DNA of 64,000 nucleotides from Polaribacter sp. MED152 (GTDB lineage: Bacteria > Bacteroidota > Bacteroidia > Flavobacteriales > Flavobacteriaceae). The DNA is taken from contig NC_020830.1 of the NCBI RefSeq assembly GCF_000152945.2, positions 868,001 through 932,000 of the forward strand, given 5' to 3'. Under the pieces are notes generated by a model that saw nothing but the letters and a program-made list of their open reading frames with translations, was not told the origin of the DNA and did not search any database. Made by a program: the position numbers and the translations under genes. Shown one piece after another: positions 1 to 7,521 of this stretch (within the stretch, counting starts at the first letter, position 1; every line of letters starts with the position of its first letter).

Positions 1-34
1 GCTCTAAATTAGCAGTATCTACGAAAAATTTCAT
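1..34 (-). CDS. fsa: Transaldolase / fructose-6-phosphate aldolase, N-terminal fragment (runs off left edge)
   Basis: Reading the minus strand from the ATG at 34-32 gives MKFFVDTANLE, which is the characteristic N-terminus of the small TalB/FSA-type transaldolases (the family usually begins MKFF-I/V-DTA). Only eleven codons are inside the window, so the rest of the gene and its Schiff-base lysine cannot be seen. A perfect Bacteroidetes -7 box, TATCTTTG, lies on the minus strand at 68-61, giving a leader of about 20 nt. Members act in the cytoplasm in the non-oxidative pentose phosphate pathway. Transaldolase versus fructose-6-phosphate aldolase activity cannot be decided from this fragment. 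Confidence 0.7.
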   Translation of the reverse strand, partial: MKFFVDTANLE

Positions 35-60
35 GCGTTGAAAATTAAATTTATTTTCGT

Positions 61-68
61 CAAAGATA
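61..68 (-). promoter_or_regulatory. -7 promoter box of the transaldolase-like gene
   Basis: Minus-strand TATCTTTG matches the Bacteroidetes -7 consensus TAnnTTTG exactly and ends 26 nt before the ATG at 34. No good TTTG -33 element is seen. Confidence 0.5.
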
Positions 69-187
69 AAAAACTATCACTTTTCTAATGTCCATTACTC
101 AATTATTTTTTACACATATTCGCTTAGATAAAAATGCTTAATTTTTGTTAAATAGTATCTCAATTCGTTTTTACTTTATAAAACCTT

Positions 188-195
188 TACTTTTG
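188..195 (+). promoter_or_regulatory. -7 promoter box of the lipoprotein gene
   Basis: TACTTTTG matches TAnnTTTG and ends 16 nt before the TTG start at 212. The implied leader is only about 11 nt. Confidence 0.5.
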
Positions 196-211
196 TAAAA
201 AAGAGTCTATT

Positions 212-1243
212 TTGAATTTTATAAAAACGTTTGGTTTACTGCTAATTCTTTGTCTAGCAACATCTTGTTCTACAACTAGCTCATCAGAAATTATAGATCC
301 TGTTACTCCTGAAATAGAAGAATGCGTTAATACTGATATTTCTATTTCTGAAGCAGATAATATTGTTGTTCCTCATGCTACAAACCCTGTTGTTTGGGAA
401 GGTTCTTATAATGATGAAACAGTAACAATCAGCTTTACAACACCTGTTGGTACTGATGGAGAAACTGAAACTAAAGCTTTTATTTTTGATAAAAAAGATG
501 ACTGCCTTACTAAAAATAGAGCTTACGAATATTATAATGGAGAAAATGTAGACGTTTCTGCTGTAACAGAGATGGAGGTATCAGAATTTTATATCAAAGA
601 GTATATTGAAGATGAAAAATTTATAGGTTATGTTGTGTATACAGATCCTCATGATAAAATTACCTATTCAAAAAAATTCTATGTTGAATTTACCACAGAT
701 GATTTTAAAGTAGACATTACCAATTTTCTACTTTTTGAAGATTGTTTATTAGACAAATTACCAATAGAAATAGACCTTAATTCTGATGGAATTGTTGATT
801 TTAATTTAACTTATGAAGAAGTAAATGATGTTGGTAACAGACCAAGATACAATCAATACACCATTAAATTAACATCTACGTTTGAAGAGCAAAACAAGAT
901 CTTATCTCCTATTAAAAATCAAGAGCCTTATTTTATTGTGCATGAACCGCCATTTACATCAGAAAATAAAACACAATATATTAATGGTGTAAAAGATGCT
1001 TTAGATATTTTTTACGAATATGAAGCTCCTTATCAAAACTTTAATTATTTCTTAGACAATACCTTAACCTATAGTAGTACTTTAAAGAACAATAAAGACG
1101 ATTACTATATAATTAGTATGTCTTTAAACAACGAAACCTATTATGGTTGGATTAAACTTACTGTAAATACTCAAAATTGTGAAGCTGCAATTTTAGATAC
1201 TTTTTTAAACACAACTGCAGATGAGCATGTAAGTGTGAATTAA
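212..1243 (+). CDS. Hypothetical lipoprotein, 343 aa
   Basis: I recognise no family beyond a lipoprotein. The start is TTG at 212, chosen because it alone supplies the signal: a short positive N-terminus, hydrophobic residues 7-16 and a lipobox ending ATSC (Cys19), followed by a Ser/Thr-rich tether. The mature part is acidic and beta-rich. Around residue 195 it has DLNSDGIVDF, a D-x-N-x-D-G calcium-loop-like motif, and it has several scattered Cys residues. The product is expected in the cell envelope, probably outer-membrane anchored. Its stop overlaps the convergent SDR stop by 4 nt. The function is unknown. Confidence 0.75.
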   Translation: MNFIKTFGLLLILCLATSCSTTSSSEIIDPVTPEIEECVNTDISISEADNIVVPHATNPVVWEGSYNDETVTISFTTPVGTDGETETKAFIFDKKDDCLTKNRAYEYYNGENVDVSAVTEMEVSEFYIKEYIEDEKFIGYVVYTDPHDKITYSKKFYVEFTTDDFKVDITNFLLFEDCLLDKLPIEIDLNSDGIVDFNLTYEEVNDVGNRPRYNQYTIKLTSTFEEQNKILSPIKNQEPYFIVHEPPFTSENKTQYINGVKDALDIFYEYEAPYQNFNYFLDNTLTYSSTLKNNKDDYYIISMSLNNETYYGWIKLTVNTQNCEAAILDTFLNTTADEHVSVN

Positions 1244-2043
1244 AGTTTGTAATGATTCATTAAAATTTTCTCATAAATTCTATCTGGAAGAATTCGTTTT
1301 AAAACAATCGAAAACTTTTCTAAAGTATTCCCTACTTTATAGTGTATTTTAGGATTTTTAGTGTTTGTGATTTTATAAATTACTTTAGCCATTTCAACAG
1401 GATCTTTTCCCCCATCAACATCTGCATCAATAATTTTTAAATTATTCTCATAATCTTCTTTGTAAGCAGAATTTTCAAAAACTGGTGTATGATATCTACC
1501 TGCTGCAATATTTGTTGCAAAATCACCAGGAGCAATACTTACTACATTTATACCAAAACCTTTTACCTCCATACTAACTCCTTCTGTAATCAATTCTAAA
1601 GCTCCTTTAGATGCTGAATACAAACTTCTAAATGGCAAACCCATATAACCAGCAATAGAAGTAATATTAACAATAGTACCAGAGTTCTGTTTTCTCATTT
1701 TTGGTAAAACAGCTTTCATAACATCAATAGCTCCGAATAAATTGGTGTCGAAAACAGATTTCATTTCATTAATAGGAGTGTCTTCAATAGCACCTGTAAT
1801 TCCCATTCCTGCATTATTTACCAAAACATCCAATCTTCCTTTCTCATTAATAATTTGATCTACAGCAGCTGTAATAGATTCATTTTTTAAAACGTCTAAT
1901 GCAATTAATTTAAAAGTAAAGTTTTCTTGGTTTTTAGGATTTCTGCTAGTTCCATAAACAAAATATCCTTTTTGTTGCAAATAAGTGGCTACAGCCTTAC
2001 CAATTCCTGAAGATGCACCTGTAACTAAAACTACTTTAGACAT
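1240..2043 (-). CDS. SDR family NAD(P)-dependent oxidoreductase
   Basis: This is a 267-residue classical short-chain dehydrogenase. The cofactor-binding TGASSGIG is at residues 8-15, the structural NNAG at 76-79, and the catalytic Ser129, Tyr142 and Lys146 sit in ITSI and YSASK. The C-terminus is slightly extended and basic, as in many classical SDRs annotated as short-chain dehydrogenases of lipid or retinol type. The substrate cannot be inferred. It is monocistronic and convergent with the lipoprotein gene. The SRP RNA gene, on the same strand, lies just upstream. Confidence 0.9.
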   Translation of the reverse strand: MSKVVLVTGASSGIGKAVATYLQQKGYFVYGTSRNPKNQENFTFKLIALDVLKNESITAAVDQIINEKGRLDVLVNNAGMGITGAIEDTPINEMKSVFDTNLFGAIDVMKAVLPKMRKQNSGTIVNITSIAGYMGLPFRSLYSASKGALELITEGVSMEVKGFGINVVSIAPGDFATNIAAGRYHTPVFENSAYKEDYENNLKIIDADVDGGKDPVEMAKVIYKITNTKNPKIHYKVGNTLEKFSIVLKRILPDRIYEKILMNHYKL

Positions 2044-2097
2044 AATTTCTATTTTAAAAAATCAATATTACAAAATCTAAATTTAGGGCACAAAAAA

Positions 2098-2193
2098 TGG
2101 CAAGCTACCTACATCACACTGCTACAACCTAATACCTTTGCTGTGTTCCCACCCTGGAGGATTCAAAGGGAGCTAGTTGTGTAGAACTTGCCA
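2098..2193 (-). ncRNA. ffs: Signal recognition particle RNA (4.5S type)
   Basis: The minus-strand transcript of about 95 nt starts with GGCAAG (2192-2187) and ends with CTTGCC (2104-2099), which pair to close the long SRP hairpin. Its apical domain contains CCAGGGTGGGAACACAGCA (about 2157-2139), matching the conserved Ffh-binding region of bacterial small SRP RNA. The closing stem runs directly into a run of T on the minus strand (2097-2092), which would terminate transcription. In the particle it binds Ffh and FtsY for co-translational membrane targeting. The identification rests on motif and fold recognition by eye. Confidence 0.88.
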
Positions 2194-2196
2194 CTG

Positions 2197-2227
2197 CAAA
2201 TTTACATTCTATTTTTAAATTGACAAT
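2197..2227 (-). promoter_or_regulatory. SRP RNA promoter
   Basis: The minus strand carries TAAATTTG at 2204-2197 (perfect -7 box) and ATTG at 2227-2224 (partial -33 box), with a spacer of about 19-20 nt. A transcription start 5 nt beyond the -7 box is 2192, exactly the first G of the SRP closing stem. Confidence 0.65.
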
Positions 2228-2333
2228 TAAAAAAATATTAAAATTTTTGTAACAATTATAACTTCTTGATTACTAATAAAATGTTTTTGGATGAACTTAT
2301 TTTATAGGAAATTAGTCATCTATTAGAAATTAA

Positions 2334-2341
2334 TATATTTG
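2334..2341 (+). promoter_or_regulatory. -7 promoter box of the DUF4199 / GT2 gene pair
   Basis: TATATTTG matches TAnnTTTG and ends 25 nt before the ATG at 2367. Confidence 0.5.
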
Positions 2342-2366
2342 TAAAACATCAACTAAACTTTAAAAA

Positions 2367-2894
2367 ATGGAAAATCAAGTAAGTAGTAAAGGTATTATTT
2401 TAAACAACGGTTTATATTACGGAATCGTTTTAATTTTAGCTAGTCTTGTTATTTATGCATTAGGAATGCATTTAGACCCAACAGGTGGTTACATTAATTT
2501 TGCTGTAATTGCAATTGCAGTAATTGCTTTTCCTATTATAGGAATGTCTGCTTTCAAAAAAGCAAATGGTGGTTTTATGACTTGGGGACAAGGTGTTAAA
2601 ATTGGTGTAGGTATTGTAATTATTGGTTCTTTATTAACCATTGTTTATCAGCATATTTTTACTGCATTTATTGAACCCGAATTTTATACTCAAGTAGAAG
2701 AAATTACAAGAAAAACTTTATACGATAATGGGTTAACAGAAGAACAAATTGAAACTCAAATGGAAATGACCAGCAAGTTCCAAGGTACAATAATTGGTGA
2801 TGCTATTGGTTTATTATTCATGGCCTTTATTGGTTTTGTAGTTTCTGCAATTGTAGCCGCTGTGAAGAAAAAAACAGAAGAGGAAACATATTAA
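2367..2894 (+). CDS. DUF4199 domain-containing membrane protein
   Basis: This 175-residue integral membrane protein matches the Bacteroidetes DUF4199 family in layout. Hydrophobic segments lie at about residues 16-33, 42-60, 74-98 and 144-166. A conserved Gly/Trp/Gly stretch (FMTWGQGVKIG) precedes the third helix, and an acidic soluble loop (about 105-140) precedes the last. The tail is charged. It is followed 67 bp downstream by the GT2 glycosyltransferase; my recollection is that this pair is common in flavobacteria, suggesting a shared role with lipid-linked sugars, but no biochemical function is established. Own promoter box at 2334. Confidence 0.85.
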   Translation: MENQVSSKGIILNNGLYYGIVLILASLVIYALGMHLDPTGGYINFAVIAIAVIAFPIIGMSAFKKANGGFMTWGQGVKIGVGIVIIGSLLTIVYQHIFTAFIEPEFYTQVEEITRKTLYDNGLTEEQIETQMEMTSKFQGTIIGDAIGLLFMAFIGFVVSAIVAAVKKKTEEETY

Positions 2895-2961
2895 ACTGTT
2901 AGAAATACGTCCTTCTAGGATACTTTCTTAACTTTACAACTTGTAACTATATAGAAGAAAT

Positions 2962-3918
2962 ATGGAAATTTCGGTAGTAATACCACTTCTTAACGAAGAA
3001 GAATCTTTACAAGAATTACACGATTGGATTGCAACTGTTATGCAATCCAATCGTTATTTATATGAAATTATTTTTATTGATGATGGTAGTTCTGATAACT
3101 CATGGCAAAAAATAGAAGAGTTATCCTCTAAAAACAAGTCAGTTAAAGGAATCCGTTTTCAAAAAAACTATGGCAAATCTCAAGCCTTAGATGCTGGTTT
3201 TGAATTAGCCCAAGGTAATGTTGTTATTACTATGGATGCAGATCTACAAGACAATCCAGAAGAGATACCAGAACTTTACAATTTAATTGTTAATGAAAAT
3301 TTTGATTTAATTTCTGGATGGAAAAAGAAACGTTATGACAATGTAGTTACTAAAAATATACCATCTAAATTATTTAATGCAGCTGCCAGAAAAACTTCTG
3401 GTTTAAAACTTCATGACTTTAACTGCGGACTAAAAGCCTATAAAAATGAGGTAATTAAAAGTATAAAAGTAAGTGGAGAAATGCATAGATACATACCTGT
3501 TCTAGCCAAAAATGAAGGTTACAATAGAATAGGAGAAAAAGTAGTACAACACCAAGCAAGAAAATATGGTGAAACTAAATTCGGGATGGATCGTTTTGTA
3601 AATGGTTTTTTAGATTTAATTACCATTTCTTTTTTATCTAAATTTGGAAAAAGACCTATGCACTTTTTTGGTCTTTGGGGTACTTTTATGTTCTTATTTG
3701 GAACTTCTGCTGCTTTTTATATTGGTGCATATAAATTATATAAGGTTTTTAATAACATAAAAACCATTCTTGTTACAGATAATCCTTGGTTTTATATTGC
3801 ACTAACTTCTATGATTCTAGGAACCCTATTATTCTTAGCAGGATTTTTAGGAGAACTAATCATTAAAACAAAAAACACCGAAAAACACTATACAATAAGA
3901 GAAAAACTTAATTTCTAA
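2962..3918 (+). CDS. GT2 family glycosyltransferase, GtrB / dolichol-phosphate-mannose synthase type
   Basis: This 318-residue protein has an N-terminal GT-A domain: SVVIPLLNEEESL at residue 4, the nucleotide-binding IDDGSSDNS at about 39, and the DxD-type MDADLQD at about 92. Two C-terminal transmembrane helices follow (about 233-256 and 273-300), as in bactoprenol glucosyl- and mannosyltransferases (GtrB, DPM1, ArnC). It probably transfers a hexose from a nucleotide sugar to undecaprenyl phosphate on the inner face of the inner membrane. It sits between DUF4199 and a phosphohexomutase, which could supply hexose-1-phosphate. The sugar identity is unknown. Confidence 0.88.
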   Translation: MEISVVIPLLNEEESLQELHDWIATVMQSNRYLYEIIFIDDGSSDNSWQKIEELSSKNKSVKGIRFQKNYGKSQALDAGFELAQGNVVITMDADLQDNPEEIPELYNLIVNENFDLISGWKKKRYDNVVTKNIPSKLFNAAARKTSGLKLHDFNCGLKAYKNEVIKSIKVSGEMHRYIPVLAKNEGYNRIGEKVVQHQARKYGETKFGMDRFVNGFLDLITISFLSKFGKRPMHFFGLWGTFMFLFGTSAAFYIGAYKLYKVFNNIKTILVTDNPWFYIALTSMILGTLLFLAGFLGELIIKTKNTEKHYTIREKLNF

Positions 3919-3921
3919 CTG

Positions 3922-3929
3922 TATATTTG
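3922..3929 (+). promoter_or_regulatory. -7-like box upstream of the phosphohexomutase
   Basis: TATATTTG lies 3 bp past the GT2 stop and 47 nt before the mutase start. It is a perfect -7 match without a clear -33 element. Confidence 0.35.
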
Positions 3930-3976
3930 TATTAAACCAAATAAAAAAATTACTATAAACCATTAAACTCTAACTC

Positions 3977-5692
3977 ATGACAGACTTTGTAAATAAAGCA
4001 AAACAGTGGTTAACACCAACTTTTGACGCAGAAACACAATCGGAAATTCAAAATTTAATCGACAACAATCAAGCTGAATTGGCTGATCGATTTTATAAAG
4101 ATATGGAGTTTGGTACTGGTGGTATGAGAGGTGTAATGGGTGCTGGTACTAATAGAATTAATAAATACACTTTGGGTAGAGCAACCCAAGGCCTATCTAA
4201 CTATTTAGTAGATAATGTTTCTAAAGATCAAATAAGAGTAGTAATTGCTTACGATTGTAGACACAACAGCAAAAAATTTGCTAAAGTAGTTGCTGATGTT
4301 TTATCTGCAAATAATATTAAAGTTTTTCTTTTTGAAGATTTAAGACCAACTCCAGAATTGTCTTTTGCAGTTCGTCATTTAAATTGTGATGCAGGTATTG
4401 TTTTAACAGCTTCTCACAATCCACCAGAATATAATGGTTACAAAGTGTATTGGGCTGATGGTGGACAAATTGTACCTCCACATGATAGTGGTATTATAAG
4501 TAAAGTAAATGCTTTAGAATTTTCAGAAATTAATTTTGATGCCAATGAAGATTTAATTGAAGTTATTGGTAAAAATGTAGATGATGTTTTCATAGAAGCT
4601 TCTGTTAAAAACGGTTCTTTATCAGATAAAATTGATAGAAATAGTCTTAAAATTGTTTTTACGCCTTTGCATGGTACATCAATAATGTCTATACCTCATA
4701 CCTTAAAAGGTGCAGGATACACAGATGTTCATATTGTAGAAGAACAGCGTAAGCCAAATGGAGATTTCCCTACTGTAAAATCACCAAATCCAGAAGAGCC
4801 AGAAGCTTTACACATGGCTACTGAATTAGCGAACAACATTGGTGCTGATATTGTTATTGGTACAGATCCTGATTGTGATAGATTAGGGGTTGCTGTAAGA
4901 GATTTAAATGGCAATATGAAACTGTTAAATGGTAACCAGACAATGGTTGTTATGACAGATTTCTTATTAAAAAAATGGAAAGAAGAAGGTAGATTAAATG
5001 GTAAAGAATTTATAGGTTCTACAATTGTATCTACAGAACTTGTAAACCAAATAGCTGCAAAATACAATGTTGAAACCAAGGTAGGTTTAACTGGTTTTAA
5101 ATGGATAGCTAAAATGGTTGTTGATTTTCCTGAACTAGAATTTATTGGTGGTGGAGAAGAAAGTTTTGGTTATATGGTTGGTGATTTTGTAAGAGATAAA
5201 GATGCAGTGACTGCTACATTATTAGCTTGTGAAGTTGCAGCTTATGCCAAACAGAATGGAAGTTCTTTCTATCATGAATTATTAAATATTTACATAGAAA
5301 ATAGCTTTTATAAAGAACATTTAATTTCAATTACCAAAAAAGGAATGGATGGTGCTGCAGAAATTCAGCAAATGTTAAGTGACATGAGAAACAATCCATT
5401 AACTGAGATTGATGGAGAAAAAATAGAATCACTTTCTGATTACCAAGCATCAACTAGAAAAAATTTAATTACTGGTGAGGTTTCGAACATGGATATCCCA
5501 AAATCTAATGTACTTATTTACCAAACAGCTTCTGGAACTAGAATTGCAGCAAGGCCTAGTGGAACTGAGCCTAAAATTAAATTTTATTTTAGTGTAAATG
5601 CTCCTTTAGACAAAATCGAAAATGCAGAAAAAGTAGAAGATGCTTTAGATGCTAAAATTCAAAGAATCATAAAAGAGATGAAATTGAATTAA
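3977..5692 (+). CDS. Phospho-sugar mutase (phosphoglucomutase / phosphomannomutase, alpha-D-phosphohexomutase family)
   Basis: At 571 residues it has the length of PgcA-type and eukaryotic PGM2-like enzymes. It shows all four phosphohexomutase signatures: the phosphoserine loop TASHNPPEYNGYK (about 145-157), the metal loop DPDCDR (about 297), the sugar-binding GGGEESFG (about 390) and the phosphate-binding RPSGTEPKIKF (about 525). It interconverts hexose 6- and 1-phosphates in the cytoplasm and so feeds nucleotide-sugar synthesis. Its stop shares a base with the ABC transporter start (TAATG), so the two are translationally coupled. Glucose versus mannose preference cannot be read from sequence. 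Confidence 0.92.
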   Translation: MTDFVNKAKQWLTPTFDAETQSEIQNLIDNNQAELADRFYKDMEFGTGGMRGVMGAGTNRINKYTLGRATQGLSNYLVDNVSKDQIRVVIAYDCRHNSKKFAKVVADVLSANNIKVFLFEDLRPTPELSFAVRHLNCDAGIVLTASHNPPEYNGYKVYWADGGQIVPPHDSGIISKVNALEFSEINFDANEDLIEVIGKNVDDVFIEASVKNGSLSDKIDRNSLKIVFTPLHGTSIMSIPHTLKGAGYTDVHIVEEQRKPNGDFPTVKSPNPEEPEALHMATELANNIGADIVIGTDPDCDRLGVAVRDLNGNMKLLNGNQTMVVMTDFLLKKWKEEGRLNGKEFIGSTIVSTELVNQIAAKYNVETKVGLTGFKWIAKMVVDFPELEFIGGGEESFGYMVGDFVRDKDAVTATLLACEVAAYAKQNGSSFYHELLNIYIENSFYKEHLISITKKGMDGAAEIQQMLSDMRNNPLTEIDGEKIESLSDYQASTRKNLITGEVSNMDIPKSNVLIYQTASGTRIAARPSGTEPKIKFYFSVNAPLDKIENAEKVEDALDAKIQRIIKEMKLN

Positions 5693-7521
5693 TGGGTTAT
5701 TTTAAAGATATTCTTAAATATGAAAGAAAGTACAGAAAGTTTACGTTATTAAATGTAGTCTTTAATATTTTCTATGCCATTTTTAATGTTCTTTCTGTCC
5801 TTGCATTTATTCCTGTTTTAGGCATATTATTTGAAACAGACAAAGACATTGTTGTAGAACCTACTTATGAAGGTATTACAAGTATTGGATCTTATTTAAA
5901 AGAAAGCTTTTACTTTTTTATATCAGAAAAAATAGAAAATGATGGTCAAATAAAAACATTGTTATTCATATGTTTATTAGCACTTTCATTATTCTTTTTA
6001 AAGAACTTTTTCAGGTATTTAGCCTCTTACGTGATTACATTCTTAAGAACAGGAATTGTTAAAGACTTAAGAGACAAACTATATCATAAAATTGTAGAAC
6101 TACCAATTTCTTACTTTACAGAAAAAAGAAAAGGAGACATTATTGCAAGAATGACTGCTGATGTTCAAGAAGTAGAAGTTTCAATTTTAACCTCAATAGA
6201 AACTATTGTTAGAGAACCACTTACTGTTGTAATTGCAATTTCTATTATGCTTTTTATGAGTGTTAAATTAACGCTGTTTGTTTTTATATTATTACCAGTT
6301 TCAGGATTTATCATTTCATCAATTAGTAAAAAATTAAAAGCAAACTCGGTTAAAGCACAGCAAGAAACTGGTACATTTTTATCATTTATAGAAGAAACAC
6401 TTACAGGTTTAAGAGTTATTAAAGGTTTTAATTCTGAAAAGATTATAGAGAGAAAGTTTAATGCATCTACCACTACCTTTAGAAATTTGATGACCAGTGT
6501 TTTTCATAGGCAAACGTTAGCATCACCTATGAGTGAATTTTTAGGGTCTGCAACAATTATTGCTATTTTATGGTTTGGTGGTAGAGAGGTTTTATCAAAC
6601 ACAAGTTCTTTACAACCAGATGAATTTATGGGTTATATTGTATTATTCTATACTGTATTAAACCCAATAAAATTAATTACAACTTCTTACTACAACATTC
6701 AAAAAGGTGAAGCTTCTGCAGAAAGAATTATGTCTGTTTTAAATACAGAAAATCATATCAAAGACAATCCAAATGCTATTGTTAAAGCTTCTTTCGATAG
6801 TAAAATTGAGTTTAAAAACATATCGTTTAAATACAAAAAAGACTATGTTTTAAAAGACTTTTCTTTAACTATTAATAAGGGTGAAACTGTTGCTTTGGTT
6901 GGCCAATCAGGAAGTGGTAAATCTACTTTAGCAAATCTAATTACTCGTTTTTACGATGTAAATTCTGGTGATATTTTAATTGATGGTGAAAGCATTAAAA
7001 ACATTACTAAAAAATCTTTACGAGATTTAATGGGTATTGTAACGCAAGAATCTATTTTATTTAATGATACTGTAGAAAATAATATAAAATTGGGTACAGA
7101 AAATGCAACTGAAGCAGAAGTGTTAGAAGCTTCAGAAATTGCGAACGCAAATGAGTTCATTCAAAATTTACCTGAAAAATTCCATACTAATATTGGTGAT
7201 AGTGGAGGCACTTTATCAGGAGGTCAAAAACAGCGTTTATCTATTGCTAGAGCTGTATTGAAAAATCCGCCAATTATGATTTTGGATGAAGCTACATCTG
7301 CCTTAGATACAGAATCTGAGCAACTTGTACAGTTAGCTTTAGAAAAGATGATGCAAAATAGAACCTCTTTAGTTATTGCTCATAGATTATCTACCATACA
7401 AAAAGCAGATACAATTGTCGTAATGAAAAAAGGTGAAATTGTAGAAAAAGGTAAACACGATGAGTTACTATCCAAAAAAGGTGAATATTTTAAGTTAGTA
7501 ACTATGCAAAGCCTATCTTAA
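5692..7521 (+). CDS. ABC transporter, fused permease / ATP-binding protein, MsbA-like lipid exporter
   Basis: This 609-residue half-transporter has a six-helix exporter transmembrane domain (about 1-340) and an ATP-binding domain with Walker A GQSGSGKST (about 403), signature LSGGQKQR (about 508), Walker B ILDEATSALD (about 529) and the switch histidine in IAHRLST. The type matches MsbA and lipid A or lipid-linked oligosaccharide flippases that work as homodimers in the inner membrane. TAATG coupling to the phosphohexomutase and nearness to a polyprenyl-phosphate GT2 suggest a lipid or glycolipid substrate, but this is inference. Its 3' end overlaps the convergent pyruvate carboxylase stop by 4 nt. 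Confidence 0.9.
   Translation: MGYFKDILKYERKYRKFTLLNVVFNIFYAIFNVLSVLAFIPVLGILFETDKDIVVEPTYEGITSIGSYLKESFYFFISEKIENDGQIKTLLFICLLALSLFFLKNFFRYLASYVITFLRTGIVKDLRDKLYHKIVELPISYFTEKRKGDIIARMTADVQEVEVSILTSIETIVREPLTVVIAISIMLFMSVKLTLFVFILLPVSGFIISSISKKLKANSVKAQQETGTFLSFIEETLTGLRVIKGFNSEKIIERKFNASTTTFRNLMTSVFHRQTLASPMSEFLGSATIIAILWFGGREVLSNTSSLQPDEFMGYIVLFYTVLNPIKLITTSYYNIQKGEASAERIMSVLNTENHIKDNPNAIVKASFDSKIEFKNISFKYKKDYVLKDFSLTINKGETVALVGQSGSGKSTLANLITRFYDVNSGDILIDGESIKNITKKSLRDLMGIVTQESILFNDTVENNIKLGTENATEAEVLEASEIANANEFIQNLPEKFHTNIGDSGGTLSGGQKQRLSIARAVLKNPPIMILDEATSALDTESEQLVQLALEKMMQNRTSLVIAHRLSTIQKADTIVVMKKGEIVEKGKHDELLSKKGEYFKLVTMQSLS

Noticed and set aside
4729-5079. 116-codon minus-strand ORF inside the phosphohexomutase
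   Set aside because: It is a shadow of a conserved enzyme, with low-complexity composition.
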